64,000 nt of DNA from assembly GCF_034064985.1 (NCBI RefSeq), contig NZ_CP139249.1, positions 2,170,001-2,234,000 on the forward strand. The letters run 5' to 3'. Position 1 is the stretch's first letter. Each line of letters begins with the position of its first letter. The notes under the pieces are model-generated. The model worked only from the letters and a program-made list of their open reading frames with translations. It did no database searches and had not been told where the DNA came from. Below, in pieces: positions 18,448 to 29,999 of the stretch. Position numbers and translations under genes: made by a program. Source of the DNA: Acinetobacter pittii (GTDB taxonomy: Bacteria; Pseudomonadota; Gammaproteobacteria; Pseudomonadales; Moraxellaceae).

Positions 18448-19284
18448 TTATTGCGCGGCTGCAAGTTGAAACTGTCGAGGAGTGATTCCTGTATGCGCTT
18501 TGAAAGCTTTATGAAAATGGCTCTGATCACTAAAACCTAAATTTGTTGCCAATTCTGCGAGTGAAATCCCTTGTTTTAATTGAGCTCTGGCTTGATTAAT
18601 TTTTAAATTAATTTGAAATGCATGTGGTGTTAGGCCAACATTGGCTTTAAATAGACGAATGACTGCATATCGGCTCAGGCCTACCTGCTCTGCAAGCGCT
18701 TCTAAAGAAATAAATTGTTCTGACGATTTAATAATATGAATTAAGTCCAAAAAATCTTCATATAAATATTCAGTTTTTTGTATTTCTTCTAATATGAAAT
18801 GAGGGAGTAACAACTGAGTAAGGCAATAAATCAGTGATTGTTCTTTTTCAATAATTAATTTTTGAGGGTTAAATAAAGTCTCATTCATATCAGAAAAAGC
18901 CTGATATAAAGACTCATCTTTTATAATAAGGGGTCTATGCTGGGGTAAATTTAAATCAAAGCCCTCTTTTTGAAACTCTGTAAACCATTGCTTAAGCCAT
19001 GAAATATCCAAATGTAGCATCTGGTAACTCCAAGCTTGATCTGGCAAAGGATTACATGAATGCTCAATATGTGCCGGTACAATAACCAAATTACCAGCAC
19101 TAATCTTTTGAGGCGTAAAAAATGAGCTTTGAAAAACGCTATTCCCCTCATCGATAGCCCCAATAGAAAAGGTTGGGTGGCTATGTGCCTTATAACATGT
19201 TCGGCTAAAACAAGACCTTCGAGTTTCAACATAAGGCATTCGCCCATCTTGCCAAAACTCAAAGAATGGAGGAATAGCGTTCAT
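18448..19284 (-). CDS. AraC-family transcriptional regulator
   Basis: A 278-residue protein. The N-terminal half is a cupin-like sensor domain (SHPTFSIGAIDEGNSVF and AGNLVIVPAHIEHSCNP). The C-terminal half carries two helix-turn-helix motifs: SLEALAEQVGLSRYAVIRLF near residue 200 and SLAELATNLGFSDQSHFHKA near 245, followed by the AraC signature HTGITPRQFQ. This layout resembles regulators paired with LysE exporters. It begins eight bases after gpx and precedes the exporter, so it may lie in one transcript with msrB and gpx. No ribosome binding site is evident. Confidence 0.9.
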   Translation of the reverse strand: MNAIPPFFEFWQDGRMPYVETRRSCFSRTCYKAHSHPTFSIGAIDEGNSVFQSSFFTPQKISAGNLVIVPAHIEHSCNPLPDQAWSYQMLHLDISWLKQWFTEFQKEGFDLNLPQHRPLIIKDESLYQAFSDMNETLFNPQKLIIEKEQSLIYCLTQLLLPHFILEEIQKTEYLYEDFLDLIHIIKSSEQFISLEALAEQVGLSRYAVIRLFKANVGLTPHAFQINLKINQARAQLKQGISLAELATNLGFSDQSHFHKAFKAHTGITPRQFQLAAAQ

Positions 19285-19292
19285 TTAAACGA

Positions 19293-19778
19293 TTAACTCG
19301 CCAATGCTTTTTCAATATCAGCTTCTAAAGCTTCTGGTTTAGTCGTAGGTGCATAGCGATTTAGAACAGCACCATCTTTACCTACCAAAAATTTGGTGAA
19401 GTTCCATTTAATGCTACTACTGCCTAAAATACCTTTAGCTTCACGTGTTAAATATCTAAAAATCACGTGGGCTTCCGGACCTTTTACATCAACTTTAGCA
19501 AACATGGGAAATTTCACCCCATAGTTACGCTGGCAAAAACTGCCGATTTCTTTATTAGTTCCCGGATCTTGCCCGCCAAACTGATTGCAGGGAAAACCTA
19601 AAACTTCTAATCCTTGATCTTTATATTTTTCATAAAGTTTTTCGAGGCCAGCAAATTGTGGTGTAAAACCACATTTACTGGCAGTGTTTACAATTAGTAA
19701 AACTTTACCTTTGTAATCAGCCAATTGCTTAACTTCACCCTCTAATAGCTCAGCTTCAAACTGATAAATATTACTCAT
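19293..19778 (-). CDS. Glutathione peroxidase-family thiol peroxidase
   Basis: A 161-residue protein of the GPx/BtuE type. The peroxidatic residue is a cysteine at about 36 in [12 protein letters not shown], where animal enzymes carry selenocysteine. The other signature blocks are [15 protein letters not shown] (with catalytic Gln) and [14 protein letters not shown] (with Trp and Asn). A second Cys in FPCNQF may be the resolving residue, consistent with thioredoxin-dependent peroxidases. The ATG overlaps the msrB stop as ATGA, and GAGGAAACC lies upstream inside msrB. It reduces hydroperoxides; with MsrB it forms an oxidative-damage pair. Confidence 0.92.
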   Translation of the reverse strand: MSNIYQFEAELLEGEVKQLADYKGKVLLIVNTASKCGFTPQFAGLEKLYEKYKDQGLEVLGFPCNQFGGQDPGTNKEIGSFCQRNYGVKFPMFAKVDVKGPEAHVIFRYLTREAKGILGSSSIKWNFTKFLVGKDGAVLNRYAPTTKPEALEADIEKALAS

Positions 19779-20194
19779 GGATAGGTTTCCTCATCATTTT
19801 TTTCTTGTGTTTTCAATTGTAATGATGCCGAGTTTACACAATAGCGCAAACCAGTCGGCTGTGGTCCATCTTCAAATACATGCCCTAAATGAGCCTCGCA
19901 ATCATGACAAACTATTTCCGTTCTGACCATACCATGCGTTAAATCTTCATGTTCATCAATGACAGCACCATTGATAGGACGGAAGAAACTCGGCCAGCCG
20001 CAACCACTGTCATATTTTGTATCTGATGAGAACAATTCTGCACCGCAGCAACGGCACACATAAGTACCATGTTGCTTCGTATTCCAGTATTGCCCCGTAA
20101 ATGCTGGTTCAGTGCCCTTTTGTCGCGTTATCCTATATTCTTCAGGTGATAACTCTCTTTGCCATTCTCGGTCTGTTTTATTAACTTTTCCCAT
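19775..20194 (-). CDS. msrB: Peptide-methionine (R)-S-oxide reductase MsrB
   Basis: A 139-residue enzyme, near the E. coli length of 137. Two zinc-binding CxxC pairs are present ([11 protein letters not shown] and [14 protein letters not shown]), with SGCGWPSF and the catalytic cysteine in [12 protein letters not shown]. It reduces methionine-R-sulfoxide in proteins. The ATG at 20194 has AAAGGT seven bases upstream; a GTG at 20203 is in frame but overlaps that site. The stop overlaps the gpx start (ATGA), so the two are translationally coupled. It leads a minus-strand run msrB-gpx-araC-lysE. Confidence 0.94.
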   Translation of the reverse strand: MGKVNKTDREWQRELSPEEYRITRQKGTEPAFTGQYWNTKQHGTYVCRCCGAELFSSDTKYDSGCGWPSFFRPINGAVIDEHEDLTHGMVRTEIVCHDCEAHLGHVFEDGPQPTGLRYCVNSASLQLKTQEKNDEETYP

Positions 20195-20325
20195 GACCTG
20201 CACCTTTTATTCTGATGTAAACATAAATTGATAAACGTATTTTATATTTACGCCATTCATCAAAAAAACACTAGTCTCTGAACGTAAAAATTGTTGGAAT
20301 TTAAACATCTAAGCCATAGGAAGCA

Positions 20326-20361
20326 AAAAGTAAGCAAAATACAAAAACAAAAGTAAGCAAA
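20326..20361 (+). repeat. Pair of 13-bp direct repeats upstream of the AlaA-like gene
   Basis: AAAAGTAAGCAAA occurs at 20326-20338 and again at 20349-20361, with a 23-bp period. Looser copies of the GGAAGCAAA core occur at about 20319 and 20384. Spacing near two helical turns is typical of a protein-binding site. No assay evidence. Confidence 0.6.
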
Positions 20362-20434
20362 TTTACATTTTATTTTCTTTCAAGGAAGCAAAGATGGTGC
20401 TATTCTTGTGTGGCACGGTTGTACAGGACAAAAC

Positions 20435-21865
20435 ATGTCTCAGAAAAAAAGTGTGCTTTTCCAGCAACTACTACCAGTTATTAAACAATATCAACAATTG
20501 GGTTTTACCCATGAAAAAATTGTTGAACTATTGAAAGATCAACATGATCTGAATTTGGTAACAGTTAAAACATTTAAAAGTTATTTATACCGATATGCAA
20601 AAGTGAATCCAGCTATGTCTAAAAATACTGCTACACTCCAATCCATGCCAACTTCTCGAGAAATTAAAAAATCATCGAAGCTTGAGCATGTTTGCTATGA
20701 CATTCGCGGACCAGTATTGCGAGCCGCCAATGAAATGGAAGAGCAAGGACATAAAATTATTAAGCTGAATATCGGCAACCCTGCTCCATTTGGCTTTGAA
20801 GCACCACAAGAAATTATTAATGACGTTGCTTTAAACCTGCCAAATGCGATTGGTTATGTAGATTCAAAAGGTATCTTTCCGGCACGTAAAGCGATCTGCC
20901 AGTACTACCAGCAAAAAGGTATCTTAAATATGCACGTTAATGACGTGTATGTGGGTAACGGTGTATCTGAACTCATCGTAATGGCCATGCAAGGCCTATT
21001 AGATGACGGAGATGAAATGCTTATTCCAATGCCGGATTACCCACTTTGGACAGCAGCCGTTAATCTTTCAGGCGGTACAGCAATTCACTATAAATGTGAT
21101 GAAGAAAATAGCTGGTATCCAGATATTGCTGATATTGAAAGTAAAATTACTCCGAATACTCGTGGTATTGTCATCATTAACCCGAATAACCCAACTGGTT
21201 CGGTTTACCCACGTCATATTCTTGAACAGATTGTAGCGATTGCGAAAAAATACGATCTAATTTTATTTGCCGATGAAATTTACGACAAAATTATTTATGA
21301 CGGTATTGAACATGTTTCAGTAGCCTCATTAGCGGGCGACCAGCTTTGTGTATCTTTTAACGGCTTATCAAAAGCTTATCGTATTGCAGGTTTCCGCTCA
21401 GGTTGGATGGCAATCACTGGAGATAAAAGCCGTGCTGCCGACTATATCGAAGGATTAGACATGTTGGCATCAATGCGTCTATGTGCAAATGTTCAAGCTC
21501 AATATGCGATCCAAACTGCCCTAGGCGGTTATCAATCTATTAATGACTTGATTCGTCCCGGCGGTCGTTTATACGAGCAACGTAATATCGCCTGGGAAAT
21601 GCTTAATGAGATTCCTGGGGTGAGCTGTGTAAAACCAGATGGAGCAATGTACTGTTTCCCACGCCTCGATCCAAACATCTACCCAATCGAAGATGATGAA
21701 AAATTAATGCTTGATTTGCTGCGCGCAGAAAAAGTTTTATTGGTGCAAGGTACAGGCTTTAACTGGCCAACACCCGATCATTTCCGTGTGGTATTCCTAC
21801 CTGCCGAAAATGAATTACGTGAAGCAATTACACGACTAGGCCGTTTCTTAGCCAATCGTCGTTAA
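20435..21865 (+). CDS. AlaA-like alanine/glutamate aminotransferase with extra N-terminal domain
   Basis: A 476-residue protein. From about residue 85 on it is a typical fold-type I aminotransferase of the AlaA type: IIKLNIGNPAPFGFEAPQEI, GYVDSKGIFPARKAICQYY, INPNNPTGSVYPRHIL, FADEIYDKIIYD, and the PLP lysine in SFNGLSKAYRIAGFRSGW. AlaA is usually about 405 residues, so roughly 70 extra residues lie at the N-terminus. That part contains GFTHEKIVELLKDQ followed by VTVKTFKSYLYRY, resembling a helix-turn-helix. The ATG at 20435 has AGGA upstream; a start at 20408 is less likely. It makes alanine from pyruvate and glutamate by family. Confidence 0.85.
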   Translation: MSQKKSVLFQQLLPVIKQYQQLGFTHEKIVELLKDQHDLNLVTVKTFKSYLYRYAKVNPAMSKNTATLQSMPTSREIKKSSKLEHVCYDIRGPVLRAANEMEEQGHKIIKLNIGNPAPFGFEAPQEIINDVALNLPNAIGYVDSKGIFPARKAICQYYQQKGILNMHVNDVYVGNGVSELIVMAMQGLLDDGDEMLIPMPDYPLWTAAVNLSGGTAIHYKCDEENSWYPDIADIESKITPNTRGIVIINPNNPTGSVYPRHILEQIVAIAKKYDLILFADEIYDKIIYDGIEHVSVASLAGDQLCVSFNGLSKAYRIAGFRSGWMAITGDKSRAADYIEGLDMLASMRLCANVQAQYAIQTALGGYQSINDLIRPGGRLYEQRNIAWEMLNEIPGVSCVKPDGAMYCFPRLDPNIYPIEDDEKLMLDLLRAEKVLLVQGTGFNWPTPDHFRVVFLPAENELREAITRLGRFLANRR

Positions 21866-22337
21866 AAAAATGCATAATAAAAAGGCATCTTAAACTAGGT
21901 GCCTTTTTTATTATTATAGTTTATTCATTTTTGCAAAAGAAAAATCACAGATCTTCACCAAACTGTACCCATCAAAAATAAGATATTGAAGTTAAAATAT
22001 TTTTATAAAACCATTCACTCTTTTAGTTGTAAAAATTAGTTCACGTTTTTATTCATATATTTTTTACCATACGTTCAAAATCACTTATATTCTGTTAACT
22101 TAGCCAATTTTTATTATGCAAAAAATGCATGGTTCAATATATTTTTGCATTTCACACTGCTTCAAAATCGAGCAACAATCCCTCTCCATAACAACATCGC
22201 CATATTCGATTCGGTTAAAACAGATACAGATCTAGGAAGATAAAATCGTTAAAACGACCGGACTGAACTAACAAGGAAAGCTTTCAATTATCCAAATCCC
22301 ATCAAAGGATGATTGAATCAAATGGATAGAGGTTCAT
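21866..22337 (+). promoter_or_regulatory. 472-bp intergenic region before the symporter gene
   Basis: After the terminator the region holds no credible ORF. It contains a perfect 9-bp inverted repeat, ATGCAAAAA (22116-22124) and TTTTTGCAT (22142-22150), around a 17-base spacer that includes the palindrome ATGCAT. This could be an operator for the downstream transporter. About 190 nt separate it from the start codon, so a long leader is likely. Confidence 0.5.
21879..21909 (+). terminator. Intrinsic terminator after the AlaA-like gene
   Basis: AAGGCATCT, loop TAAACT, AGGTGCCTT followed by a T-run. The stem contains one G-U pair. Confidence 0.88.
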
Positions 22338-23645
22338 ATGAAGCAAAAGAAATTGCTCAAGTATATTGTTATTGCTATTTTACTTGGCGTACTAACAGGT
22401 TGGATTTGTCACCACTTCTTCAATGAAGGTGAACAACTCAAACAGATCGCTTCTTATTTCAACATTGGTACAGACATCTTTTTACGTCTTATCAAAATGA
22501 TTATTGCCCCATTGGTATTTGCCACAATTGTTTCGGGCATTGTCTCAATGGGAAAATCAACATCAATCGGCAGTATTACTGTTAAGTCGATGACTTGGTT
22601 CATTACCGCTTCGTTTGTATCGCTTGCGATCGGCATGGGCTTAGCAAACTTTTTCCAACCTGGTGCGGCTTTAGATTTAGCACTACCAACAGCTCAGCAA
22701 TTGAGTGGCGCTTCTCTTCCAACAACTAGTGGTTTTACCCTGCAATCATTCATCAGCCATGTGTTCCCTCGCAGCATTGCAGAAGCAATGGCAAACAATG
22801 ATATTTTACAAGTTCTTGTTTTCTCTATTTTCTTTGGTTCAGCTCTCGCTTTTGTAAATCAAGGCAAAGAAAAAGATTCAGTGATTATTCGTTTGACTGA
22901 TGAACTCAGCAAGATCATGTTCCGTATTACTGATTACGTCATGATGTTTGCACCTGTAGCAGTATTTGCAGCAATCGCTTCGGCAATTACAGTACAAGGT
23001 TTAGGCTTGATTGTTGATTATGGCATTTTAATCGCAGAGTTCTACTTCGGTCTTTTATTACTGTGGATCATCTTATTCTCTGTAGGTGCAATCGTACTTA
23101 AAAAAGATATCTTTCGCTTAGGCAAATTAATTCGTGAACCTGTAACGCTCGCTTTTGCTACAGCTTCAAGTGAATCAGCCTACCCTAAAGTAATGGATGC
23201 CCTAAATAAATTTGGTGTGCCTAAAAAAGTAACGAGCTTTGTATTACCTTTAGGTTATTCATTCAACCTTGATGGTTCAATGATGTACACCACGTTTGCA
23301 GTACTCTTTATTGCTCAGGCCTACAATATTGATCTTAGTTTCACTCAACAAATCTTAATTTTGTTAACTCTAATGGTAACAAGTAAAGGTATTGCCGGTG
23401 TTTCACGAGCTTCTATTGTCGTTATTTCAGCAACGCTCAGTATGTTCCATTTACCTGAAGCTGGCATCCTTTTATTACTCGGTATCGATCAGTTCCTTGA
23501 TATGGGCCGTACTGCAACAAACGTAGTAGGTAACAGTATTGCGACCGCAGTTGTTGCCAAGCTTGAAGGCGATAAAGTGGCAGATGCTGAAGAACTACCA
23601 GAGCCAGTATTAATTAAATCAACTCAAGAACAAACGACAGCTTAA
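22338..23645 (+). CDS. Dicarboxylate/amino acid:cation symporter (DAACS/GltP-DctA family)
   Basis: A 435-residue transporter with eight membrane helices plus two re-entrant loops. Diagnostic blocks are FLRLIKMIIAPLVFATIVSG near residue 50, the serine-rich hairpin ATASSESAYPKVMDAL near 275, LGYSFNLDGSMMYTTFAVLF near 305-325, and DMGRTATNVVGNSIATAVVA near 390 (the substrate-binding helix). The family takes up glutamate, aspartate or C4-dicarboxylates with Na+ or H+. The exact substrate is unclear; proximity to the periplasmic asparaginase favours acidic amino acids. AGAGG lies six bases before the ATG. Confidence 0.9.
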   Translation: MKQKKLLKYIVIAILLGVLTGWICHHFFNEGEQLKQIASYFNIGTDIFLRLIKMIIAPLVFATIVSGIVSMGKSTSIGSITVKSMTWFITASFVSLAIGMGLANFFQPGAALDLALPTAQQLSGASLPTTSGFTLQSFISHVFPRSIAEAMANNDILQVLVFSIFFGSALAFVNQGKEKDSVIIRLTDELSKIMFRITDYVMMFAPVAVFAAIASAITVQGLGLIVDYGILIAEFYFGLLLLWIILFSVGAIVLKKDIFRLGKLIREPVTLAFATASSESAYPKVMDALNKFGVPKKVTSFVLPLGYSFNLDGSMMYTTFAVLFIAQAYNIDLSFTQQILILLTLMVTSKGIAGVSRASIVVISATLSMFHLPEAGILLLLGIDQFLDMGRTATNVVGNSIATAVVAKLEGDKVADAEELPEPVLIKSTQEQTTA

Positions 23646-23674
23646 GTTTCTCTTTTCTCCCACTCTCCCAACTT

Positions 23675-23718
23675 AAGAGCAATTTTATATGACCTTATAA
23701 AATTGCTCTTTTTTTATT
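23675..23718 (+). terminator. Strong intrinsic terminator after the symporter
   Basis: A perfect 15-bp stem: AAGAGCAATTTTATA (23675-23689) and TATAAAATTGCTCTT (23696-23710), loop TGACCT, then a T-run. Confidence 0.92.
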
Positions 23719-25383
<1,665 letters not shown>

Positions 25384-25390
25384 GTTTTTC

Positions 25391-25427
25391 AACCAGCCCA
25401 AACATAAAGTTTGGGTTGGTCCTATTT
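25391..25427 (+). terminator. Hairpin terminator after the asparaginase gene
   Basis: ACCAGCCCAAAC and GTTTGGGTTGGT form a 12-bp stem with one G-U pair and the loop ATAAA. A moderately T-rich tail follows. Confidence 0.75.
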
Positions 25428-25581
25428 CTTAAAAATAAGCTCTTTTATATTCAATCTGTACAATAGATATTCAAATCATTCTTCTTAAATAATAAAATCC
25501 TTAACAGTTTGCCAAAATATTAAGCATTTCGTTTTAACTTTGCGTGCTAAACTATGCTGCAGTCGTATTAAGGATTGGTTT

Positions 25582-28500
25582 ATGCAGTTTGTTCATCTCG
25601 GTATTTATACAGAATTTTCGATTACAGAGTCGATAGTTCGCATACCTGACTTGGTCAACGCTGCGGTTAAAGACCAAATGCCTGCGCTGGCATTAACCGA
25701 TCTATCAAACCTCCATGCAGCAGTAAAATTTTATAATTCTTGTTTAAAAAAAGGAATTAAACCGCTTTTAGGTAGCACAATTCGCCTTGACGATGCTCAA
25801 CATCGTGCAACTTTACTTGCAATGAGTAATGTAGGCTGGAAAAGTCTTACCGAAATCGTTTCACGCGGTTTTATTGAAGGTCAACAACTCAGTATTCCAT
25901 GTGTAAAAAAAGAATGGGTACTTGAACAACATCAAGATATTATTGTTTTACTTGGCCAGCATAGTGATGTGGGTCAGATGCTTTGCTCATCTAACCCTCA
26001 AAAAGCAGCTCCCCTTTTAGAAGCATGGATCGAAAAATTTGGTAACCGTGTTTATCTGGCTTTAACACGTACCGATCGTCCTGGTGAAGAAGATTTTATT
26101 CAAGAAGCCGCTAAACTTGCTGCTCAATATAATGTCGGTGTAGTTGCGCATAATGATGTGCACTTTGTAGAAAAAGAAGATTTTGAGGCACACGAAGCCC
26201 GTGTTTGTATTGCTGATGGCTATGTATTAGCAGATGATCGTCGTCCACGCTTATATAGTCCTGAGCAACACTTTAAAACCTCCGATGAAATGATCGAGTT
26301 GTTTTCAGATATCCCAAGTGCTATCGAAAACACCTATAACATTGCAAAACGCTGTAATGTTAGCCTACAACTTGGCACCTACTTTTTACCTGACTACCCA
26401 ATTCCAGATGGCTTTACCATCGACACTTACTTTGAGCATTTGTCAAAAGTAGGTTTAGAAGAACGTTTAGATTATCTCTACCCTGTTGAAAAACGTGGTG
26501 AAGACTGGCCTGAGATTCGTAAACCTTACGATGAACGAATTGATTATGAAGTCGGCATTATCCTCAAAATGGGATTCCCAGGTTACTTCCTTATCGTTAT
26601 GGACTTCATCCAGTGGGCAAAAAATAATGGCGTTCCTGTCGGACCAGGCCGTGGTTCAGGTGCGGGTTCGCTCGTTGCATATAGCTTAAAAATTACTGAT
26701 CTTGATCCTCTTCGTTACGATCTACTTTTCGAACGTTTCTTAAACCCAGAACGTGTTTCGATGCCCGACTTTGATGTCGACTTCTGTATTGCCGGACGTG
26801 ACCGCGTTATTGATTATGTTTCCCGTACATATGGCCGTGAAGCCGTGTCGCAAATTGCAACTTTCGGTACGATGGCGGCAAAAGGTGCTATTCGTGACGT
26901 TGCCCGTGTATTGGGTAAATCTTACGGTTTAGCTGATCGTATCTCAAAAATGGTTCCTACTAAACCACTCGGTGTGGACTTAGCCACTGCTATTGAGATG
27001 GAACCTCAGCTTAAAGATATTGTTACCAATCCATCTAACCCAGATAATGATGACGCGAGTGAAATCTGGGAAATGGCATTAAAACTAGAAGGTATTACCC
27101 GAAATACAGGTAAGCATGCCGGTGGTGTTGTTATTGCACCAGGTAAGATTACCGATTTCTCGGCTGTACTTTGTGATGAAGACGGAACCAGCCGTGTTGC
27201 TCAATACGATAAAGACGATGTAGAGGCAGCCGGTCTCGTCAAATTCGACTTCTTGGGTTTACGTAACTTAACCGTTATTGAAGACGCAATTCAAAATATT
27301 AATAAAAATCGCGATAGTAATGATCCGCTTATTATTTCGCATGTTCCACTTGACGATGCTAAAGCATATTCTGTCTTTGCCGATGCAAATACAACCGCGG
27401 TATTCCAGTTTGAATCCGTCGGCATGAAACGAATGCTTAAAGAAGCACGTCCAAGTAAATTTGAAGAGATTATTGCGTTCGTATCATTGTACCGTCCTGG
27501 TCCAATGGATCTTATTCCTGACTTTATTCACCGTATGCATGGTGGGGATTTTGAATATCTTCACCCCCTTCTTGAAGGTGTATTAGAACCGACTTACGGG
27601 ATTATGGTTTACCAAGAACAGGTAATGCAGACAGCACAGATCTGTGCGGGTTATACGCTCGGTGGCGCTGACTTACTACGTCGTGCAATGGGTAAAAAGA
27701 AACCTGAGGAGATGGTTAAGCAGCGTCAAATTTTCTTAGCAGGTGCTGCTGAAAAAGGGATTGACGAAAGTACAGCCAACCATATTTTTGACTATATGGA
27801 AAAGTTCGCAGGCTATGGTTTCAACAAATCTCACGCCGCTGCTTATGCCCTCGTTGCCTACCATACTGCATGGTTAAAAGCTCATTATCCTGCTGAGTTT
27901 ATGGCAGCGGTAATGTCATCGGAAATGCAGAACACGGACAGTGTTGTATTTTTAATTGATGACTGCCGAAATAATGGCCTAGAAGTTTTACCACCATCCG
28001 TCAATATGTCGACTTATCATTTCCATGCGAGCGATGATAAAACGATTGTGTATGGTTTAGGTGCAATTAAAGGCGTTGGCGAACAAGCGATGCAGTCAGT
28101 TATTGACTCTCGTCGACAATTTGGTCCTTATACAGATCTATTCGATTTTTGCCATCGTATTGATTTGAAGAAAATCAATAAGCGTACTCTTGAAGCTTTA
28201 ATTCGTGCAGGTGCACTCGATTGCTTAGGAATTGAACGCGCAAGCTTAATGGCGCAATTGCCTGAAGCTGTTCAAGCTGCCGAACAAGCGCGCAGTAACC
28301 GTGAAAGCGGTATTATGGATTTATTTGGTGAGGTTGAAGAAGTTCAGCGTAAGCCAGCTAAACCCGTTAAACCGTGGAGTGATGAAGTTCGTCTAAAAGG
28401 CGAAAAAGACACGCTTGGTCTATATCTCACTGGTCATCCAATTGATGTTTACCGCCAAGAACTTAAAGCTTTTATTCCTGTAAAACTTAATGAAATTACG

Positions 28501-29145
28501 GCTACACGTCGTGGCGTTACAACAGTCTATGCAGGACTAGTGATTGACGTGGCAAACTTCCCAAATCGCGTAGTTATCGTACTAGATGACGGTACAGCTC
28601 GTATTGAAGTAAGTTGCAACCATGAACGTTTCCAACGTTTTAAAGATATTATCCAAGTTGAGCGTGTTGTCGTCTTTGAAGGCGAAATTTATGAGAGAGA
28701 AGGCTTTGAACGTCCAATGGGTCGTTTAACCAAGGCTTTTACTTTAAATGAAATACGACAAAAACGTGCTAACAGTATTCAGATCAAATTAGCAGAAGAG
28801 TTTATGCAAGCTACTTTGGCAAAAGATCTGCAAAATATCATCTTGCCATTTTGCAATGTAGATATGCATCAACATATCACTTTACAACTCCTGATTGATC
28901 AACCTTATGCTCAAGCAGAGCTTCAACTTGGTCCACAATGGAAAGTCGCTCCTCTAGATGAATTACTTGCTAAACTCAGAGATTATTTTGGAAAAGATAA
29001 TATTTACATTGAATATCAAGTAAAGTCGAAAGCAGCTAAAGCAGCAGAACCTGTCCGTCCGCAAACTGTTGCCTCTCCTCCTTCAGGCATGTCCATGGAC
29101 GATGCATTGGATTTATACCAAAGCGAAGTTTCTCAATATTCGTAA
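25582..29145 (+). CDS. dnaE: DNA polymerase III alpha subunit
   Basis: A 1187-residue replicative polymerase subunit. The N-terminal PHP domain begins FVHLGIYTEFSITESIVRI. The polymerase palm carries GPGRGSGAGSLVAYSL near residue 355 and MPDFDVDFCIAGRDRVIDYV near 395, whose aspartates are the catalytic residues. KHAGGVVIAPG near 515 and YRPGPMDLIPDFI near 650 are also typical, followed by helix-hairpin-helix and OB domains and a C-terminal tau-binding region. AAGGA lies before the ATG at 25582; an in-frame start at 25540 has no such site. trmJ and cysE follow closely in the same direction. Confidence 0.98.
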   Translation: MQFVHLGIYTEFSITESIVRIPDLVNAAVKDQMPALALTDLSNLHAAVKFYNSCLKKGIKPLLGSTIRLDDAQHRATLLAMSNVGWKSLTEIVSRGFIEGQQLSIPCVKKEWVLEQHQDIIVLLGQHSDVGQMLCSSNPQKAAPLLEAWIEKFGNRVYLALTRTDRPGEEDFIQEAAKLAAQYNVGVVAHNDVHFVEKEDFEAHEARVCIADGYVLADDRRPRLYSPEQHFKTSDEMIELFSDIPSAIENTYNIAKRCNVSLQLGTYFLPDYPIPDGFTIDTYFEHLSKVGLEERLDYLYPVEKRGEDWPEIRKPYDERIDYEVGIILKMGFPGYFLIVMDFIQWAKNNGVPVGPGRGSGAGSLVAYSLKITDLDPLRYDLLFERFLNPERVSMPDFDVDFCIAGRDRVIDYVSRTYGREAVSQIATFGTMAAKGAIRDVARVLGKSYGLADRISKMVPTKPLGVDLATAIEMEPQLKDIVTNPSNPDNDDASEIWEMALKLEGITRNTGKHAGGVVIAPGKITDFSAVLCDEDGTSRVAQYDKDDVEAAGLVKFDFLGLRNLTVIEDAIQNINKNRDSNDPLIISHVPLDDAKAYSVFADANTTAVFQFESVGMKRMLKEARPSKFEEIIAFVSLYRPGPMDLIPDFIHRMHGGDFEYLHPLLEGVLEPTYGIMVYQEQVMQTAQICAGYTLGGADLLRRAMGKKKPEEMVKQRQIFLAGAAEKGIDESTANHIFDYMEKFAGYGFNKSHAAAYALVAYHTAWLKAHYPAEFMAAVMSSEMQNTDSVVFLIDDCRNNGLEVLPPSVNMSTYHFHASDDKTIVYGLGAIKGVGEQAMQSVIDSRRQFGPYTDLFDFCHRIDLKKINKRTLEALIRAGALDCLGIERASLMAQLPEAVQAAEQARSNRESGIMDLFGEVEEVQRKPAKPVKPWSDEVRLKGEKDTLGLYLTGHPIDVYRQELKAFIPVKLNEITATRRGVTTVYAGLVIDVANFPNRVVIVLDDGTARIEVSCNHERFQRFKDIIQVERVVVFEGEIYEREGFERPMGRLTKAFTLNEIRQKRANSIQIKLAEEFMQATLAKDLQNIILPFCNVDMHQHITLQLLIDQPYAQAELQLGPQWKVAPLDELLAKLRDYFGKDNIYIEYQVKSKAAKAAEPVRPQTVASPPSGMSMDDALDLYQSEVSQYS

Positions 29146-29159
29146 TTTCTGGAAATCTT

Positions 29160-29999
29160 ATGAGTTCGTTTGATCACACCACTGTGTCAAAACAGTTAGC
29201 ACAAGTGCGTATTGTCATGGTAAATACCACTTTGCCTGCTAATATTGGCAGCGCTTTACGTGCAATGAAAACAATGGGACTAATTAAATTAGTTCTGGTT
29301 GCCCCAAAAACATATCCGCATCCAGATATACAAGCGCTCGCTGCTGGTGCTCAAGATTTATTTGAACATCTTGAGATTGTAGATACTTTAGAAGATGCCA
29401 TTAAAGATTGCCATTTAGTGTTTGGAACAAGTGCACGTAGCCGCACCATTCCTTGGCCTCTACTTGATGTACGACCTGCAGCTAAAGAAGCCATTAAAGC
29501 CACCACTCAAGGACAACAAATTGCGATTGTTTTTGGCCGTGAAGATCGTGGTTTAACAAACGAAGAATTAGCACTGGCCAATTATCATTTAACAATTCCT
29601 GTAAATCCGGACTATGGCGTATTAAATGTTGCGCAAGCAATTCAAGTCGTATGTTACGAACTTCGCATGTCTGCTCTAGAGCAACAAAACGTGGACCAAG
29701 ATGCAGAAGAAATGCCATTAGTCCAAGGTCAAAGCATGCAATGGGATGAGCCTTTGGTTACTCAGCAACAAATGGAAGAGTTTTATCCTCATCTAGAAAA
29801 GATGCTGACTGAAATTGAATTTTTAGATCCAGACAATCCACGTTTATTACCTTTACGCTTGCGTCGTTTATTTGGTCGTATACAATTAGATCGTATGGAA
29901 TATCATTTACTTCGCGGTATTTTTAGTCGTGTACAAGCCCTAACAAGTGGTAAATGGAAAAAAGCATTATCTGACAAGGAGGATCAACCCAATGCTTAA
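29160..29999 (+). CDS. trmJ: tRNA (cytidine/uridine-32-2'-O)-methyltransferase TrmJ
   Basis: A 279-residue SPOUT-family methyltransferase. Motif 1 is [20 protein letters not shown] near residue 17; motif 2 is [20 protein letters not shown] near 122; motif 3 is [19 protein letters not shown] near 152. Motifs 2 and 3 form the trefoil knot that binds S-adenosylmethionine. By family it methylates position 32 of several tRNAs. It starts 14 nt after dnaE and overlaps the cysE start by eight bases. The C-terminal extension is charged and helical, as in TrmJ. Confidence 0.93.
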   Translation: MSSFDHTTVSKQLAQVRIVMVNTTLPANIGSALRAMKTMGLIKLVLVAPKTYPHPDIQALAAGAQDLFEHLEIVDTLEDAIKDCHLVFGTSARSRTIPWPLLDVRPAAKEAIKATTQGQQIAIVFGREDRGLTNEELALANYHLTIPVNPDYGVLNVAQAIQVVCYELRMSALEQQNVDQDAEEMPLVQGQSMQWDEPLVTQQQMEEFYPHLEKMLTEIEFLDPDNPRLLPLRLRRLFGRIQLDRMEYHLLRGIFSRVQALTSGKWKKALSDKEDQPNA

